A stretch of DNA of 64,000 nt, taken from contig JBAYZO010000006.1 of assembly GCA_041672465.1 (NCBI GenBank), positions 1 through 64,000 on the forward strand, in the 5' to 3' direction. Positions within the stretch are counted from its first letter, which is position 1. Every line of letters starts with the position of its first letter. The notes under the pieces are model-generated. The model was not told where the DNA came from and made no database searches. It saw nothing but the letters and a program-made list of their open reading frames with translations. This document shows, piece by piece, positions 17,413 to 28,432 of this stretch. The translations under genes and the position numbers were made by a program. The stretch comes from UBA1206 sp041672465. Its GTDB lineage: Bacteria; Bacillota; Clostridia; Oscillospirales; CAG-382.

Positions 17413-18465
17413 GGCTTGTCTTTGGCTTCCCGGGATTTTTTGCAAGCTTCCTCCTCGGCGGAGTTGCAGAGGACGAAATGCCCGGGCGTGACTTCCCTAA
17501 GCGTGGGTTTATCGGTTGAATAGTCGTGGTCAAGGGCGGGCTCGTATTTCAGCCTGACCCTCTTTTTTTCATACAGCGGGTCGGGGAGGGGTATCGCCGA
17601 CAGCAGCGCTTTGGTGTAGGGGTGGTACGGATGGGCGAAAAGCTCGTCGGTGTCGGCGAGTTCCACCATTTTGCCGTAGTACATAACGGCGATTCGGTCC
17701 GAAAAATACTTGACCACCGAGAGGTCATGGGCGATAAACATTATCGTAAGCCCCATTTTAACCCGCAGGTCGTTGAGCAGGTTTATTATTTGCGCCTGTA
17801 TCGAGACGTCAAGCGCCGAGATAGGCTCGTCGGCTATTATGAGTTCCGGCTCAAGCGCCATGGCGCGGGCGATGCCGATACGCTGTTTTTGCCCGCCCGA
17901 AAACTCATGCGGATAGCGTTCGGCGTGTTCGGGAACAAGCCCAACCATATCAAGCATTTCTCCCACGCGCTTGTCAATATAGGCTTTGTCGTTTTTACCT
18001 TTAATAATCAGCCCTTCGGATATTATTTCCCTGACCGTCATCCGCGGGTTGAGCGACGCGACGGGATCTTGGAAGATCATTTGCATTTTAGTCATTATAC
18101 CGGCGTTTTTCACCTCGGCGACTTCTTTTTTAGCCCTTGTTATTTCAAGCTGTTTTTCTCTCGCCTCTTTAGTTTTTCCCGCTCTGCGGAGCTTTGCCAG
18201 CTGCTTTTTCTTCTCGTTGATCCCGCTGCTTATGCGATGGCCTTTAAAGAAAATATCCCCGCCGGTGATTTCGTACAACTTAATGATATCCCTGCCTGTG
18301 GTCGTCTTCCCGCAGCCGGATTCCCCGACCATGCCGAACACCTCGCCTTTTTTTATAAAGAACGAAATGTCGTCGACAGCCTTGACCACCGATCCCCTGC
18401 CCAGCTTAAAATATTGTTTTAAATGCTCTACCCGGAGGATTATTTCTCTGTTATCATTGTCGTTA

Positions 18466-18473
<8 letters not shown>
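17409..18473 (-). CDS. oppF: Oligopeptide ABC transporter ATP-binding protein OppF
   Basis: A 354-residue peptide/nickel-family ABC ATPase. Walker A GESGCGKTTTG at 50-60, Q loop MIFQDPVASLNPRM, signature FSGGQKQR, Walker B LIIADEPISALDVS and switch IAHDLS are all present, with the family's C-terminal oligopeptide domain (HPYHPYTKALLSAIP). A Lys/Glu-rich helical insertion at about residues 84-124 separates Walker A from the Q loop and is longer than in standard OppF. The gene overlaps oppD by 8 nt and has GGAGG 8 nt before its ATG. It would pair with OppD to drive uptake of peptides through OppB/OppC. Confidence 0.92.
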
Positions 18474-20589
<2,116 letters not shown>

Positions 20590-20592
20590 GAT

Positions 20593-22095
20593 TTATTCCT
20601 CCGTTCCCCTAAGCGACGGGTTAAACGCGTCGCGAAGTCCGTTGCCGAAGAGGTTAAACGAAATCATTAGTAACGAGATAACGAGCGACGGCCAAAAAAT
20701 GATATGCGGGAAGTTCATAAGCGACCCCTGACCGTTTGCCAGCATGGCGCCGAGCGACGTGGTGTTTTTGCCCTGTAGGTTTACGATCCCGAGATATGAC
20801 AAAAACGATTCTGAAAATATAACGCCGGGGATAACAAGCACCGAGGAAGTAATTATGGTTCCGATGGCGTTTGGGAAGATATGCTTGAACATAATCCGCG
20901 CGTCGCCCGCGCCGAGAGTCCTTGCCGCCAGCACATATTCCTGCCCCTTAAAGCGGTAAAACTGAGTTCTGACGCGGTAGGCGGTTCCCAGCCAGCCGGT
21001 GAGCACAAAGGCGAACAGCAGCGCGGTAAACGCCGAAACCTTGCCGGTTCTGACAAGGTGGAGCTGGAACAGCGTCGCCACCACCAAAAACGGCACCTCG
21101 TTTAGGATATCCGAAATCCTTTCCATTATTAGGTCTATCCAGCCGCCGTAATAACCCTCGACAGCCCCGTAAATGGCGCCGATAATAAAGTTGATAATAG
21201 AAACAAAAACCGAAAGCAGCAGCGAAAGCCTGATTCCGTAAGCGAGGCGAACCATGATGTCGTATCCCTGCGTGTCGGTGCCCAAGATATATTGCGGCTC
21301 ATTGCCGTTTTGATATATATAGTAATTGTAATAAAGGATCCTCACCCTGTACTGCTTCGGGGCGTCTTTTTCGCTTGAGGCAATCGGGGTTTCGTAAAGT
21401 ATATCGCCGTTTTTGTCGCGCTTGTAGTTGTCAACGTAAACGCCGTTTTTAGCCTCCGTGTACCACATATTGGCGTCGTTTTCGGAAAGCGGGACGTCAA
21501 GCACGGGATAAATAATGGTCAGTCCGGATTCTTTCTCCCACGCTATGATGGCGTCATATTCTTTTTGAGTGATTTGTTTAAATTGAAATCCTTCCTGATA
21601 GTAGACCTCAACATCCACATTATAATATGTCTTGCCGGCGTCAACGGTTGCGGAATAACTCTTTACGGGGTTATATTTATTTGCGGCGGCTATATCAAAA
21701 GAAGCATTTTTGTCTGTTTCTTTATTAAAAGTGGCGGCTACGCCTATGCCATAGATATAATTAAATTCATTTTGGTTGACCGTTTTATGAGTAATAGCGG
21801 TGCCGAGCCCTATTTTTGAGAGCAGAAAGCTCCTCGCGGTCTTTTTTTTATAGGTTATGTCGCTCTCGTACACCGCGTGGTTGGAAAAAAGCGGGGCAAG
21901 CAAGCCGAAAAGCACTATTACAATTATTATAATGGCGGCGACGACCGACGATTTATTTTTTCTGAACCTTATCCAAGCGTCTTTAAAATATCCGATCGGT
22001 TTTGTCTCGAACTTTAAGTCGTGTATATTTTTATCAAGCTGGGCAAACTCAAAAGCCCCTTTTTCAATCGGTTCCCTGTATTCGTTCGGACTCAT
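20593..22095 (-). CDS. oppC: Oligopeptide ABC transporter permease OppC with large extracytoplasmic insert
   Basis: A 500-residue permease, against about 300 for typical OppC. The N-terminus (FKDAWIRFRKNKSS) and TM1 (VVAAIIIIVIVLFGLLAPLF) are standard, and the family block GTDTQGYDIMVRLAYG, normally soon after TM1, appears only near residue 270. The ~190 residues between are polar, Tyr/Asn/Asp-rich and lie outside the membrane. The rest has the usual five helices and the EAA loop (AARTLGAGDARIMFKHIFPNA). It overlaps oppB by an ATGA and precedes oppD by 3 nt. The insert could contact the equally enlarged binding protein. Confidence 0.9.
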   Translation of the reverse strand: MSPNEYREPIEKGAFEFAQLDKNIHDLKFETKPIGYFKDAWIRFRKNKSSVVAAIIIIVIVLFGLLAPLFSNHAVYESDITYKKKTARSFLLSKIGLGTAITHKTVNQNEFNYIYGIGVAATFNKETDKNASFDIAAANKYNPVKSYSATVDAGKTYYNVDVEVYYQEGFQFKQITQKEYDAIIAWEKESGLTIIYPVLDVPLSENDANMWYTEAKNGVYVDNYKRDKNGDILYETPIASSEKDAPKQYRVRILYYNYYIYQNGNEPQYILGTDTQGYDIMVRLAYGIRLSLLLSVFVSIINFIIGAIYGAVEGYYGGWIDLIMERISDILNEVPFLVVATLFQLHLVRTGKVSAFTALLFAFVLTGWLGTAYRVRTQFYRFKGQEYVLAARTLGAGDARIMFKHIFPNAIGTIITSSVLVIPGVIFSESFLSYLGIVNLQGKNTTSLGAMLANGQGSLMNFPHIIFWPSLVISLLMISFNLFGNGLRDAFNPSLRGTEE

Positions 22096-23072
22096 TGTTT
22101 TTTCGCCCCCATTCTTATGCGCGGGTCAATAAACCCATAACTTAAGTCAATTAGTATTGACGCCGCAAGCCCTATAAAGGTATAAAACATCCCCACCGCC
22201 ATAAACACGTCATAGTCGAGAAGCGATATCGCCTTGACATAAATTGGCCCGATGCCGGGAATCGCGAAAATTTGCTCGATAATGATCGAGCCGCCGAGCA
22301 CCCCGACAAACGAACCGATTATCGCGGGCAAAATCGGCACCATCGCGTTGCGGAGAGCGTGGCGGCGGGTTGCCTGCGATTTTGATAGTCCTTTTGTGCG
22401 GGCGAGCAGCATATAGTCGCTGGTAAGCGTTTCGGTAAGTTCGGCGCGGGTGAATCTGGTCAGCCCGGCAATACTGCCGAAAGACAGCGCGAGCACGGGG
22501 AGGATTTGCGACCTGAACATGATCCAAGTGAAATAAGACCCCCCCGCCTCCCTGAGGGATGCTTGAATAATCGGCAGAAGTCCTAATTTATACGCGATAA
22601 AATACTGGACGATAAAGGCGTAAACATAACTTGGCACCGAATAAAAAACCATAGTGAGGGTGGAAAGCGTGTAGTCCTGCCATTTGTTCTTTTTGAGCGC
22701 CGAATAAATGCCTATAAGAATACCTATGGGCACCGAGAAAATAAGGGAGTAGGTGTTTACCAGCACCGTCGGCAGCAGTCTTGAAAAAATAACGTCGTTG
22801 ACTGTCGAGAGGCGGTCAATCTTCCATGAAGTTCCCCAATCCCATTTTGTTATTATATTTTTAGCGTATATTCTAAGCTGTTCCAAGATAGGTTTGTTAT
22901 ACCCCAGCGCCTCTCTGCGAGCTTCCTCAACCGCGGCCTGATCGGCATACATAGCGTCTTCCCTTGAGTTGTCAAGCGCTTTTATAAGAACAAAACATAT
23001 TGTAAAAATAATAACAAACGTCAGCAGCATCAGCAGTATGCGCTTTAAGATATATAGTATCATATCGTTCAT
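22092..23072 (-). CDS. oppB: Oligopeptide ABC transporter permease OppB
   Basis: A 326-residue permease of normal family length with six membrane helices. TM1 (ILKRILLMLLTFVIIFTICFV) and the EAA loop LLARTKGLSKSQATRRHALRNAMVP with the following GSVI-like segment (GGSIIIEQIFAIPGIG) are typical of OppB. Start ATG 23072 has AGGAG 12 nt upstream. It is separated from oppA by 337 nt containing a strong hairpin, so it probably receives reduced read-through transcription relative to the binding protein. Together with OppC it forms the channel. Confidence 0.93.
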   Translation of the reverse strand: MNDMILYILKRILLMLLTFVIIFTICFVLIKALDNSREDAMYADQAAVEEARREALGYNKPILEQLRIYAKNIITKWDWGTSWKIDRLSTVNDVIFSRLLPTVLVNTYSLIFSVPIGILIGIYSALKKNKWQDYTLSTLTMVFYSVPSYVYAFIVQYFIAYKLGLLPIIQASLREAGGSYFTWIMFRSQILPVLALSFGSIAGLTRFTRAELTETLTSDYMLLARTKGLSKSQATRRHALRNAMVPILPAIIGSFVGVLGGSIIIEQIFAIPGIGPIYVKAISLLDYDVFMAVGMFYTFIGLAASILIDLSYGFIDPRIRMGAKKQ

Positions 23073-23409
23073 ATATCTTTGTTTCTCCTGTTTCTGGTTC
23101 TACACGATTACGCCCTTTTTTACACAAACAGACAATCTAACGCCGGAACTCAGCTTAAAAACAATCTTATGTTATATGTTATATGTTATACTAAAGACGG
23201 CTTTTATATTATAAATTCCGCTAAAAGGCAATAATCAGGAAAATTTATCCGCAATGATAAGAAAAATTTGTTTTACTAAAGACAGGGCGTAAACATACGC
23301 CCTGTCTTTAAGCGTCTCGGTTACAAACAGTTTAATAGATTTTTACCGGGCTTCAGACCGACTCGCGGCAATAAAGCCGGCAATAGTAATAATCTAATAT
23401 AAGTATCTG
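23073..23409. other. oppA-oppB intergenic interval
   Basis: 337 nt with no gene. It holds the hairpin at 23278-23309, a short tandem GTTATAT repeat at about 23171-23190, and AGGAG before oppB. No second promoter is clear. Confidence 0.6.
23278..23309 (-). terminator. Hairpin between oppA and oppB (partial terminator or mRNA stabiliser)
   Basis: Fourteen-base perfect inverted repeat AAAGACAGGGCGTA / TACGCCCTGTCTTT with a 4-nt loop. On the minus strand it ends in TTT followed by AGTAAAAC, a weak T-tract, so it more likely limits read-through or protects the oppA mRNA 3' end than stops transcription fully. Confidence 0.75.
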
Positions 23410-25830
23410 TTATGAGTAAACCTTGCCGCCGCCGGAAACATATGCGTCCCAGCCGGTGTCATCATAGTTATAGGTGAGGAAACGAATCCCGCCGTAACCG
23501 TACATGATGTTATATTCGGTGGTGGCATATTTTATTTTGTTTGAATAAGCGGAAACCGTTGCAAGACTGGTGAGAACGATAAAGTGGTATCCCTTGATGA
23601 GGTTATACTCAAGCGCGGCGAGTATTGTAAGCATTTTGCTGTAGTCGCCGGTGGTGCTGTAGTTGTCCCCGCCCGGGTTAATGGATATCGCCCATTCTTG
23701 GTAGGTTCTTGTTACGTCCTTGCCGTTAAGTTTGATCGTGACCGTTTCGGTCGTCGGGTCAAAACCGCACTGTTCGTGAATGGTGTTGACATGGCTCGGG
23801 TCGGTGTAGACGCGTATGAGCGCGAAAGGATAGAAAGAGGCCCCGCCCCACGCGCCCATCGCCATTTCGTTAACGCCGTTTGCCACGTCGTCATACCTGT
23901 TGGGGGACGTGGTGTAGGTAATTTTGATCTTACCCTCAAACGGAGTGTCTTTAGTAGCTTCGTCGATGTAGCCCTGGATAAGGGTGTTTCTTATAGACTG
24001 TTCATCGGTCAAAGACTCGTTGGCGCCGACCGAGCAGGTGAACTCAAAGACATCGGTATCGGTGAGGTCGCCCTCTGCTTTCGCTTCAGCGTAAACATCG
24101 GCGAACAGAGCCCTCGCTTTTTCGATATCAAAGCCGGTTATGGCGTTATAAGCCTCGTCAAGCGTGGCGTATTCTTTGCCCTCGCCGTACTCAATACCGT
24201 AAACATCGGTGATAACCTTTTTAGCCTCGTCGGATTTTCTGTAAATGGAATCCGGGTCGTTTTCAACATCATAATAGTACTGAGAATTTATAAGGCCGAG
24301 CGCGACTGTTTCGCCGGCGGTGCCCTTTTTGGCGTAGTCCGCTCTGTCAATGGCGAACGACATGGCTTCCCTGAACTTATCATACGCGAGAATGACTTTG
24401 TTTACCCTCTTGCTGGTGGAGGAAGCGTTGTCGGAAAGCGTCTCAAGCACTTCTTTGTCGGTCACAAAGAAGAAACGGTAGGTATAGGTTTCTTCTGTCC
24501 TCAAAAGGTTATCGGCAAAGCGATAGGTGTCCATATCCTCGGCGGTGAGCTCGACAGAGTCAAGTTTGCCGGTGTTGAACAGTTCGAGTTCCGTGTTGTG
24601 GTCGGAAATTACCGAGCAAATAATTTTATCGGTGGTGTAATGGCCTTTATGCTTGTCGTCAGAATAACCGTACCAGTTAAGGTTTCTTTCAAAAACAATT
24701 TCTTTGTCTTTTTCAAAAGAAGAAAGTTTATACGGGCCAAACGACTTGTAGCTGTCAACCGATTTGCCGTAAGTGGTGGCGACAAGCTCTCCCACGTCTT
24801 TTTTGTTCGCTTCGTATAATTCTTCATAGACAATCCAGTTGGATGTGCCGGCTGTGTTCATATAGAACTGGGTGATGGTGTTAAGGGTTATGTAAAGGAA
24901 CGTGTAGTCGTCTACTACCTTAAAACCAACCTCATCCCAAGTGCCGTCGCCGACCGAGATAATGGAGACCGCGAGATAGGTTGACGCGTAAGCGGCGTAG
25001 ACGGCATCCTGCGCGAGATAGGTTTCAAAGATATATTTGGCGGAAACCCAGTCTTCATCCTCGCCTTCCGTAACGGCGGCGTCGCGGTACATGGTGTCGT
25101 CGTTAATGTTGACAAAGTTAGGGCAGGCGTTGCCTTCCTCGTCGACACAGCCTTCACCGTCAAGACCCCAGAATTTCCACATATCGACAAAAACATCTTC
25201 GTCTTCGGCTTCTTCGGCAAAATCATAACCGGCGTCGCCAAGCGCTTTGTATGACACCGCCGGGCCGCCGGAGTAGTAGCTGAACGCGCCGTAAATGGCG
25301 GCGTCGCCGGAAAAATAGTTGTTTGCTCTGTAGTTTTTCATTGCCGGGTCAAGCAGGGCTTTGAGCGAATACTCATAAGTAGCCGCGTTAATAACCGTGC
25401 CGTCTTCCCATTTCGCGTTTTTGTTTAACTTATAAAGCCAAACGCGTCCGGTGTCCTCTTCGTCAATGTCCCAATCCGCAAGGTCGATGTCGTAATCCGC
25501 GGCGTTGGCGGTGACGTCTTTGATATCGTCGGCCATTTCAAAATTCCACTTAAAAGTTTCATTTTCCTTGTCGTAAATGGCGTCGACAAATCCCATTTCC
25601 GCGTAATCCGAGATATAACGATCCCCGTTTGTTTCCCAGGTATGCGGGTTCCAGTTCTGCGGGTTAGCTCCGATGTATTCGCGAAGTGTATAGTCTTTTT
25701 CATCGTCTATTCCGCTTTTACCGGGTGTCTCGCTTTTAGTGCCGTCCGATCCGCCGCCGCAAGCGCTGAGCGCTACCATGGCGAATACAAAAAGCAGCGA
25801 TAAAGCGAGCGCAAGTACCTTCTTGTACAT
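23410..25830 (-). CDS. oppA: Oligopeptide-binding lipoprotein OppA (enlarged)
   Basis: An 806-residue extracellular solute-binding protein of family 5; typical members have about 520-560. The signal peptide (MYKKVLALALSLLFVFAMVALS) ends in a lipobox LSACGGG, giving a lipid-anchored Cys at about 24. The family lobe motifs are present (TLREYIGANPQNWNPHTW near the N-terminus, WEDGTVINAATYEYSLKALLDP, YGPYKLSSFEKDKEIVFERN-like core). Extra length is spread over acidic loops such as DEEGNACPNF and the region after residue 200. AAGGAGG lies 7 nt before the ATG, and a strong extended -10 promoter is at 25903-25930. It would deliver peptides to OppBC; substrate range is unknown. Confidence 0.92.
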   Translation of the reverse strand: MYKKVLALALSLLFVFAMVALSACGGGSDGTKSETPGKSGIDDEKDYTLREYIGANPQNWNPHTWETNGDRYISDYAEMGFVDAIYDKENETFKWNFEMADDIKDVTANAADYDIDLADWDIDEEDTGRVWLYKLNKNAKWEDGTVINAATYEYSLKALLDPAMKNYRANNYFSGDAAIYGAFSYYSGGPAVSYKALGDAGYDFAEEAEDEDVFVDMWKFWGLDGEGCVDEEGNACPNFVNINDDTMYRDAAVTEGEDEDWVSAKYIFETYLAQDAVYAAYASTYLAVSIISVGDGTWDEVGFKVVDDYTFLYITLNTITQFYMNTAGTSNWIVYEELYEANKKDVGELVATTYGKSVDSYKSFGPYKLSSFEKDKEIVFERNLNWYGYSDDKHKGHYTTDKIICSVISDHNTELELFNTGKLDSVELTAEDMDTYRFADNLLRTEETYTYRFFFVTDKEVLETLSDNASSTSKRVNKVILAYDKFREAMSFAIDRADYAKKGTAGETVALGLINSQYYYDVENDPDSIYRKSDEAKKVITDVYGIEYGEGKEYATLDEAYNAITGFDIEKARALFADVYAEAKAEGDLTDTDVFEFTCSVGANESLTDEQSIRNTLIQGYIDEATKDTPFEGKIKITYTTSPNRYDDVANGVNEMAMGAWGGASFYPFALIRVYTDPSHVNTIHEQCGFDPTTETVTIKLNGKDVTRTYQEWAISINPGGDNYSTTGDYSKMLTILAALEYNLIKGYHFIVLTSLATVSAYSNKIKYATTEYNIMYGYGGIRFLTYNYDDTGWDAYVSGGGKVYS

Positions 25831-25902
25831 AATTTACCTCCTTAAATTTTACGAAAAAATCGTTTTCGCATTGAAATATAGCAGACATACTAATGTAAGA
25901 TG

Positions 25903-25930
25903 ATTATAACATAAAAAACTGCCTTGTCAA
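25903..25930 (-). promoter_or_regulatory. Promoter of the opp operon
   Basis: Minus strand: TTGACA (25925-25930), 16 nt spacer, TATAAT (25903-25908) with a TG extended -10 just upstream. It lies about 75 nt before the oppA start. Confidence 0.85.
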
Positions 25931-26085
25931 GCAAATATTTGTGCAAAACTCATATTTTGTGCTTTATTATTAATAATAAAGCCCCAAAGCGCAACTTTTT
26001 TAGTCTTTGCGACATAAATATAAAAACCGATACTTTTGGTTGCGCAACCGTATTTTGACGCGAAACGTCGAAAAAGCAAATAGGT

Positions 26086-27417
26086 TCAGCCGTAAAGGGC
26101 CTGATCCGCGTTCCATTCGGAAAGTATGTAAATGACATAGTCGGCGTTGTATCTCACAATATTATTAACGCTGTATGTGTAATCCCACATTTTCTGGAAC
26201 AGAGTGTTGTTCAGGTTCCCCGCTATGAGGTCGGTCAGCTGGGTGCCGTAAGAGTCGCGGATAACAATGGCGTTCGGCAGTTCGGGGCGGTTCGCGGCGA
26301 TAAAATGCCGATAGGTGACCTCCTCGCTGTAAACCCCGGTCTCTTTAAAGCGTTTTCGCTCTACCCCCGTCACGTCCGTTTTCATCGACCTGAAAAAGCT
26401 GTACTCAAGGCAGTCGGAATCGAAAAACCCCGGCGTGAGATACACGGGGGACGTCATTTTTAAATAGTTGAGCATATCCCCGGTTTTAAAATACCCCGAA
26501 TACCAGTCAAAATAATCAAAGTCATACGGGGCGGCGGAGGGAAAATCCTCTTTGATTATGCCGAACAGCTCGCGATAAGCGACAAACGCCCCGTACTCTG
26601 TCCAGTGGCTGTCGGTTTTATAGTACAGCGGAAGCTCGTCATACTTATGGAGGGTAAAAACCTCGTCAAGGTCAATCGCCACCGCGCCGCCCTTGCGTAT
26701 CGCCTCTATAATAAGCTGCCGCTTTGTCTTCCCCGCTCCCTGCGCGTATTCATCCGGGACAAGCTCGGGGTAGATTGAAATAACCGACGGCGCTATTATA
26801 TATATGATTTTTGTGTTCATCCCGTTATTTTTCAATTCGTTAACTCGTGTTTTTATTCGGTTTGTAAGAGAGTTCAGAGCCGATTCTGAGGGGAGGTTTT
26901 GCCTTTTAAAATCCCTAAGGCATTTTTCATAGAAAAACTGAAAATTCCCCCCCGCCACCACGCCCTCGGCGTCGCCCGGACGGGTTGGCGGCTTGCCGTA
27001 CAGGGTTTCGCCCTCCGCCCTTACGCCGCCGATTTCTTGGGTAAGCGTTGTTTCAAGACCGCTTGAATATTTCACCCGCACCGAAAACCACCCGTAAAAC
27101 GACTGCGAAAAGACGCTTTGCCCGTCAGAGGTAACCGCCCTTACAACCGCGCCGTCCTCGCAGGTCCCCACCATCACGGCGTAGGGGCTTTGGTCATAGG
27201 CGAAATACATAACCGAAACAGGCGTTATAACCGGGGTTGGTATATCGGAACTCATATTGCTGTTCTCACTCTCGCCGCTTTGGCCGCTTTCGCTTTCCTC
27301 GCCGTTTTGGTTTGAGATTTCTTCCTCAGACGACAGGTCATCTGAGGAAGACGGGCAGGAACAAAGAAAAACCGACATTATAAGCGCCAAAGCGCAAATT
27401 ACTAACCTCTTTAGCAT
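26086..27417 (-). CDS. AlgX/DHHW-like secreted lipoprotein (copy A)
   Basis: A 443-residue lipoprotein: signal peptide, lipobox FLCSC with Cys at about 21, a Ser/Glu/Asn-rich linker to about residue 60, a small beta domain, then an SGNH-like catalytic region of the AlgX/AlgJ/DHHW type. The key motifs are YKTDSHWTEYGAF (Asp-x-His of the triad) and AIVIRDSYGTQL (nucleophile Ser). Members transfer or remove O-acetyl groups on extracellular polysaccharides. A homologue with the same order (lipobox, low-complexity linker, beta domain, catalytic domain) lies at 60770. No MBOAT acyl donor gene is nearby, so the acyl source or esterase role is open. Confidence 0.75.
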   Translation of the reverse strand: MLKRLVICALALIMSVFLCSCPSSSDDLSSEEEISNQNGEESESGQSGESENSNMSSDIPTPVITPVSVMYFAYDQSPYAVMVGTCEDGAVVRAVTSDGQSVFSQSFYGWFSVRVKYSSGLETTLTQEIGGVRAEGETLYGKPPTRPGDAEGVVAGGNFQFFYEKCLRDFKRQNLPSESALNSLTNRIKTRVNELKNNGMNTKIIYIIAPSVISIYPELVPDEYAQGAGKTKRQLIIEAIRKGGAVAIDLDEVFTLHKYDELPLYYKTDSHWTEYGAFVAYRELFGIIKEDFPSAAPYDFDYFDWYSGYFKTGDMLNYLKMTSPVYLTPGFFDSDCLEYSFFRSMKTDVTGVERKRFKETGVYSEEVTYRHFIAANRPELPNAIVIRDSYGTQLTDLIAGNLNNTLFQKMWDYTYSVNNIVRYNADYVIYILSEWNADQALYG

Positions 27418-27470
27418 TATGTAAACAACCTTAAAAATAAAATTTTCCGCTTATCGGGAACAAAACATTT

Positions 27471-28343
27471 TTAAAAATAGCGGGTTTCATGGCAAAGCGA
27501 GATAAAATCGCTGTCTTCGCTCTTGCCGCCGCCAAGCCGCGATACCCCGATACTTTTGATGTTCGCCGCCTGAACCGACCAGACATAGTCTAACTTATCC
27601 TCGCTCCAAGGCAGGCCGTCTATTTCAAGGTTGTCAAAAGATCCTTTTAAAAACGTGGAGTCGGGGATATCGTCTTCCCCCTTGCCGGTTCGCGGGACAA
27701 GGGAAATAAACCTGACAAGCCGCGCCAGCGGTCTTCCGTTTTCTCTCACAAACACTTCCCCCGCTTTGTTTTCCAAAACCGCGACAATCTCGCCGATTAC
27801 GCTTTTGTCCTCGCTTAAAAAGCGGTAAGCACATTCCACTATATCGCTTTTTTCGTCGCAAAGCCCGATATTTAGCTCGGTTTCAAAATAAACCGCGTTT
27901 TTATAGTTGTCGGTGTTAAACCCCGCGATATCCTTATATGTAAGCCCCTTTGGCGTTCCGAGTCCGAAATCGCACAAAAACGCCGCCCAGACGTCTTTTT
28001 CCTGGTTATTGCAAAGCCCGGTGTCAATATGCCAGAGCCTGCCGCCGGATATAAAGCCCAAGCACAAATACGCGTTGCGGCAGGGCGCGCCGCCACGGTC
28101 GCGGCGGTTGATTTTAAGCCCTCTCAAATCGACAAGCGCCTTTGTCCGTGAATACATATTTGTATAGGGGCCATGCGCGTAGTAATGCGCGCCCGCCCTG
28201 TCTTCCACAATGCACTTTATATGCTCGCCGAAGCCCACCTCGCGCCCGAGCCGGCTCTCATAACTTTTATAGATATAGCCGTCCACGTTCCCGCTGACGA
28301 CAAATCCGCCGCTTGTTACGCCGTCGTAATTTTTATCCGCCAT
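27471..28343 (-). CDS. Hypothetical protein
   Basis: A 290-residue protein I do not recognise. It has no signal peptide or membrane helix and is rich in Gly, Asp and aromatic residues with alternating beta-like patterns (GRLWHIDTGLC, RLVRFISLVPRTG, LDYVWSVQAANIK). The ending region around SIGVSRLGGGKSE could suggest a carbohydrate-binding or lectin-like fold, but no motif supports it. GGGAGG lies 6 nt before the ATG, so it is a real, well-translated gene. It follows glyA by 89 nt and precedes the AlgX-like gene by 53 nt, all leftward. Confidence 0.65.
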   Translation of the reverse strand: MADKNYDGVTSGGFVVSGNVDGYIYKSYESRLGREVGFGEHIKCIVEDRAGAHYYAHGPYTNMYSRTKALVDLRGLKINRRDRGGAPCRNAYLCLGFISGGRLWHIDTGLCNNQEKDVWAAFLCDFGLGTPKGLTYKDIAGFNTDNYKNAVYFETELNIGLCDEKSDIVECAYRFLSEDKSVIGEIVAVLENKAGEVFVRENGRPLARLVRFISLVPRTGKGEDDIPDSTFLKGSFDNLEIDGLPWSEDKLDYVWSVQAANIKSIGVSRLGGGKSEDSDFISLCHETRYF

Positions 28344-28349
28344 TGTTTG

Positions 28350-28420
28350 CCTCCCTTAAAAAATATTGTTAAATACAACAAGGCGTTTGCCTGTTTTAGC
28401 AACGTTTGCATACGCCTTGT
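28350..28420 (-). terminator. Probable glyA terminator
   Basis: On the minus strand ACAAGGCGT pairs with ACGCCTTGT (28412-28420 and 28378-28386) across a 25-nt loop, and a TTTTTT run follows about 25 nt later; the T-tract is displaced, so efficiency is uncertain. Confidence 0.55.
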
Positions 28421-28432
28421 CGAAAATGTTAT

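Noticed and set aside
17526..18422. 298-codon frame antisense to oppF
   Set aside because: Shadow of the GC-rich coding strand; the minus-strand product has all ABC motifs.
23166..23192. GTTATAT tandem repeat as an origin-type iteron
   Set aside because: Only about three units in an AT-rich gap with no replication gene nearby.
23584..24819. 411-codon open frame on the + strand within oppA
   Set aside because: Lies wholly antisense to a clear binding-protein gene, has no ribosome site, and its composition is the reverse complement of that gene.
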